Shown: in pieces, positions 62,059 through 64,000 of the stretch
How positions within the stretch are numbered: the first letter of the stretch is position 1
Layout: every line of letters begins with the position of its first letter
Assembly (NCBI GenBank): GCA_034505955.1
Contig: JAPDQK010000025.1
Location: forward strand, 1 to 64,000
Reading direction: 5' to 3'
Source of the DNA: Zhuqueibacter pondensis
Lineage (GTDB): Bacteria > Zhuqueibacterota > Zhuqueibacteria > Zhuqueibacterales > Zhuqueibacteraceae
Length of the DNA: 64,000 nt
Notes under the pieces: generated by a model
The model's database searches: none
Told to the model about the DNA's origin: nothing
What the model saw: the letters and a program-made list of their open reading frames with translations, nothing else
Position numbers and translations under genes: made by a program

Positions 62059-62547
62059 TCATCTGCCCCAGATCCATTTGCCCCAGAGACCTTGAAGAGA
62101 AACCTTTTCGGGAAGCCGCATTCCATTCTGCTTGAGCGCCAACATTATTTGCCCACGGTGATGTGACTCGTGTGAAATCAGATAGCCCATCCATCGCACC
62201 GCCTGCTTGCTGAATGACCTGGGCGCGGTTTCTCCCGTGAGCGCTTTCGCGAGAAAACCGCTGACGGCTCTACCGGAATCGACGAAGGCTTTCTTGAGCT
62301 GCGCACGGGTGGGGTTCGCTCCTTTTACACCTGCGCGCATTGGCCGTTTGCCAGTGCGATGATAATGCAGCCATCCGAGGCGTACGCGATTGATATGGAC
62401 AAGCTGCTCCGCGACCGTGCGTCCTTTGGAATTCGTAGGGACGGCTTTGAAGCCGGCGCTCGGGATGACTTGTATGAGATAAAGATTGATGTCGTTGTGG
62501 ACTTTCCACGTGGTGAGGATTTGTGCGATGAGAGTTGGTTCGGTCAT
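62059..62547 (-). CDS. DinB-like four-helix protein
   Basis: A 162-residue protein of the DinB/YfiT-like putative metalloenzyme family. The helices carry AEQLVHINRVRLGWLHYHR and GYLISHESHHRGQIMLALKQ, with three histidines in the family's metal-binding pattern (one in HINR, two in HESHH). Such proteins include bacillithiol-dependent S-transferases, noteworthy given bshA/bshB1 in this window, but that link is inference. Its position inside the complex I cluster, 16 bases after nuoI, is unusual. Confidence 0.85.
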   Translation of the reverse strand: MTEPTLIAQILTTWKVHNDINLYLIQVIPSAGFKAVPTNSKGRTVAEQLVHINRVRLGWLHYHRTGKRPMRAGVKGANPTRAQLKKAFVDSGRAVSGFLAKALTGETAPRSFSKQAVRWMGYLISHESHHRGQIMLALKQNGMRLPEKVSLQGLWGKWIWGR

Positions 62548-62563
62548 AACGCCATAAAATTAT

Positions 62564-63172
62564 TCAATGTGCTGCAGCGCTGGTCTCGCTCTCGGCGCTC
62601 ATCAGAATGCGGCTTTTTGACGCCAATTCCAAATCTTTGCGCGCGGTATAATATTCCGTACGCGGCTCCAGGCTCAACAGCCGCTCTTTTGTCAAAATCA
62701 TGTCTTTGCGGGAATAGGAAGCAATCTCGATAATGCCGGTATCCATGCGAATCGCGTCTTCCGGACAGGCCTCAACGCAATAGCCACAGAAGATGCACAT
62801 GCCAAGATCAATATCGAAGCGCACCGGATATTTTTCGATCTCTTTTTCCGGACGCTGGCCGGCGACGATATAGATACACTTGGCCGGACAGACGGTTTCG
62901 CACATCATGCACGCGACACAACGTGGCGAGCCGTCTTCGCGCCTGGTCAAACGATGGAGCGTGCGCAGCCGCGGATGGAACGGGCGCCGCACTTCGGGAT
63001 ATTGAAAGGTGACGGCGCCCTTCCATTCCCTGTCGACGCCGACGCGTGCCAGAGTGAAATGCCACAGATTGCGAAAGAAATGGCGCATGGTAATAACCAA
63101 GCCATCCCAAATGCGCGGCAGATAAGTGCGCTCCCAAAAAGTGAGCGGCTTGTATTTGTCGTGGACGTTCAT
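62564..63172 (-). CDS. nuoI: NADH-quinone oxidoreductase subunit I
   Basis: A 202-residue subunit with an amphipathic N-terminal region (GLVITMRHFFRNLWHF) and two 4Fe-4S motifs, CVACMMCETVCPAKC (about 85-99) and CIFCGYCVEACPEDA (about 126-140), followed by a helical C-terminus. It follows nuoH as in standard complex I operons, so it is probably the true NuoI, the copy at 60022 being the extra one. Confidence 0.92.
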   Translation of the reverse strand: MNVHDKYKPLTFWERTYLPRIWDGLVITMRHFFRNLWHFTLARVGVDREWKGAVTFQYPEVRRPFHPRLRTLHRLTRREDGSPRCVACMMCETVCPAKCIYIVAGQRPEKEIEKYPVRFDIDLGMCIFCGYCVEACPEDAIRMDTGIIEIASYSRKDMILTKERLLSLEPRTEYYTARKDLELASKSRILMSAESETSAAAH

Positions 63173-63241
63173 GGTATGGTTGTTTGATCCTTATTCGAAT
63201 TTTATCATCGCCGTTTCCGTATCACTGAGCTTGGCTTGAGC

Positions 63242-64000
63242 TCACAAAAACGCAATCACCGCCGCCGTGATCATGATATTTGCCAGCGCCACCGGCAGCA
63301 GAATTTTCCAGCCGAGAAACATGACTTGATCGTAGCGGAAGCGCGGCAGGGTCCAGCGGATGATCATCATGAACCACAGCAGCACCGAAACTTTAATCGT
63401 GAACGTGAGAAACTGCAAAATGGTCACGCTCAGATTTGAAAGCGCGATCGTTCCACCCCACGGAAAATGAAAACCATCGGGCATCAAATATGGAAACTGC
63501 CAACCGCCGAGAAACAACGTCACGGTGATGCTGGCGATGAGCACGGTCTCGATCAAATCCGTAAGAAAAAACATGCCGAAGCGCATGCTGCTGTATTCGA
63601 GATGATAGCCGATGATCTCACTTTCTCCTTCGGGGACATCAAACGGTATTCGTTTGGTCTCGGCGATGCCGGTGGTGAGAAAGAGCAAAAATCCGATGGG
63701 CTGATATAAAATGCCCCATTGGGGCAGCCAGCCGCCGAGGAGGGCGCCTTGGGCACGCACAATTTCCTGCAGGTCGATGGTTTGATAAACCAGCAAAACG
63801 CCGATGATCGAAACGCCGATGGCCACTTCATAGGAGATCATTTGCGCGGTCGCGCGCAAACCACCGATCAGCGAATAGTTGTTGTTCGAGGCCCACGAGC
63901 CGAGCACCACGCCATAAACCGCCATCGACATCACGGCAAAAACATAAAGAATGCCGACATTTAAATTCGCGATTTGCATCACAAATTCGTGTCCACCGAT
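63242..64000 (-). CDS. nuoH: NADH-quinone oxidoreductase subunit H, 5' end beyond the window
   Basis: The C-terminal 253 codons of the complex I membrane subunit at the quinone entry; the frame is open to the window edge, so the first third of the gene is missing here. Typical blocks are IANLNVGILYVFAVMS, GSWASNNNYSLIGGLRATAQ, ETKRIPFDVPEGESEIIGY and YSSMRFGMFFLTD, plus the C-terminal RWTLPRFRYDQVMFLGWKIL. An internal GTG at 63982 should not be taken as the start. Confidence 0.95.
   Translation of the reverse strand: MGGHEFVMQIANLNVGILYVFAVMSMAVYGVVLGSWASNNNYSLIGGLRATAQMISYEVAIGVSIIGVLLVYQTIDLQEIVRAQGALLGGWLPQWGILYQPIGFLLFLTTGIAETKRIPFDVPEGESEIIGYHLEYSSMRFGMFFLTDLIETVLIASITVTLFLGGWQFPYLMPDGFHFPWGGTIALSNLSVTILQFLTFTIKVSVLLWFMMIIRWTLPRFRYDQVMFLGWKILLPVALANIMITAAVIAFL

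Overview
The window reads as a chromosomal segment of a bacterium in or near the FCB group (Bacteroidota/Chlorobiota and allied candidate phyla such as KSB1 or Calditrichota). The support is: a tmRNA tag ADNYAYAMAA that resembles the Chlorobi tag, bacillithiol genes (bshA, bshB1), RNase Y with YmdB, ZapA, a classical thrS-infC-rpmI-rplT-pheS-pheT run, complex I genes and an undecaprenyl-linked polysaccharide cluster. Placement below that level is inference. There are no rRNA genes, integrases, transposases or CRISPR arrays.

Layout. 1-8.8 kb: an exported CsgG/TPR/SH3 protein, a MntA/HepT-type toxin-antitoxin pair, then a thiol-redox neighbourhood (bshB1, an exported peroxiredoxin-like protein, a TlpA-like lipoprotein, bshA, a HGSNAT-like membrane acyltransferase, a MauE/DoxX membrane protein and an anchored rhodanese). 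8.8-10.7 kb: a gene-poor stretch with a small membrane protein between two 56-bp direct repeats, and a dead PIN-toxin gene. 10.7-15.7 kb: an orphan response regulator, a PLP decarboxylase, a coiled-coil membrane protein and an RNB-family ribonuclease. 16-22.4 kb: ssrA (tmRNA), an EcoRV-like type II restriction-modification pair, a class III aminotransferase and a large Eco57I-like N6 methylase. 22.4-26.9 kb: aldehyde dehydrogenase, CoA-transferase alpha subunit, and a two-gene sodium:solute symporter. 27-35 kb: upp and a surface polysaccharide cluster (WecA-like initiator, three glycosyltransferases, flippase, ligase/polymerase). 35-43 kb: a glycogen-debranching-like enzyme, an ERMP1-like M28 peptidase, a glycosyltransferase, a VTT-domain protein, tRNA-Pro, a dead GIY-YIG gene and a TPR protein. 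43-55 kb: tRNA-Arg and a minus-strand block of translation and RNA-decay genes (thrS to folD), then tRNA-Val. 55-64 kb: lipA, a 2-oxoacid dehydrogenase E2, rnhA and a rearranged complex I cluster with two NuoI-type ferredoxins and an intruding DinB-like gene.

The most notable signals are: (1) an EcoRV homologue retaining its catalytic and DNA-contact motifs next to a D12-class methylase just downstream of ssrA; (2) an RNase Y whose HD-domain metal-ligand pattern is altered at several positions; (3) a methylase gene carrying dispersed repeat DNA in frame; (4) a HepT-like protein with Asn in place of the catalytic His; (5) several families of short palindromic dispersed repeats, some nested, sitting inside operons; and (6) two clearly decayed genes (PIN, GIY-YIG) whose old reading frames can be rebuilt. 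No completely new multi-gene system is demonstrated.
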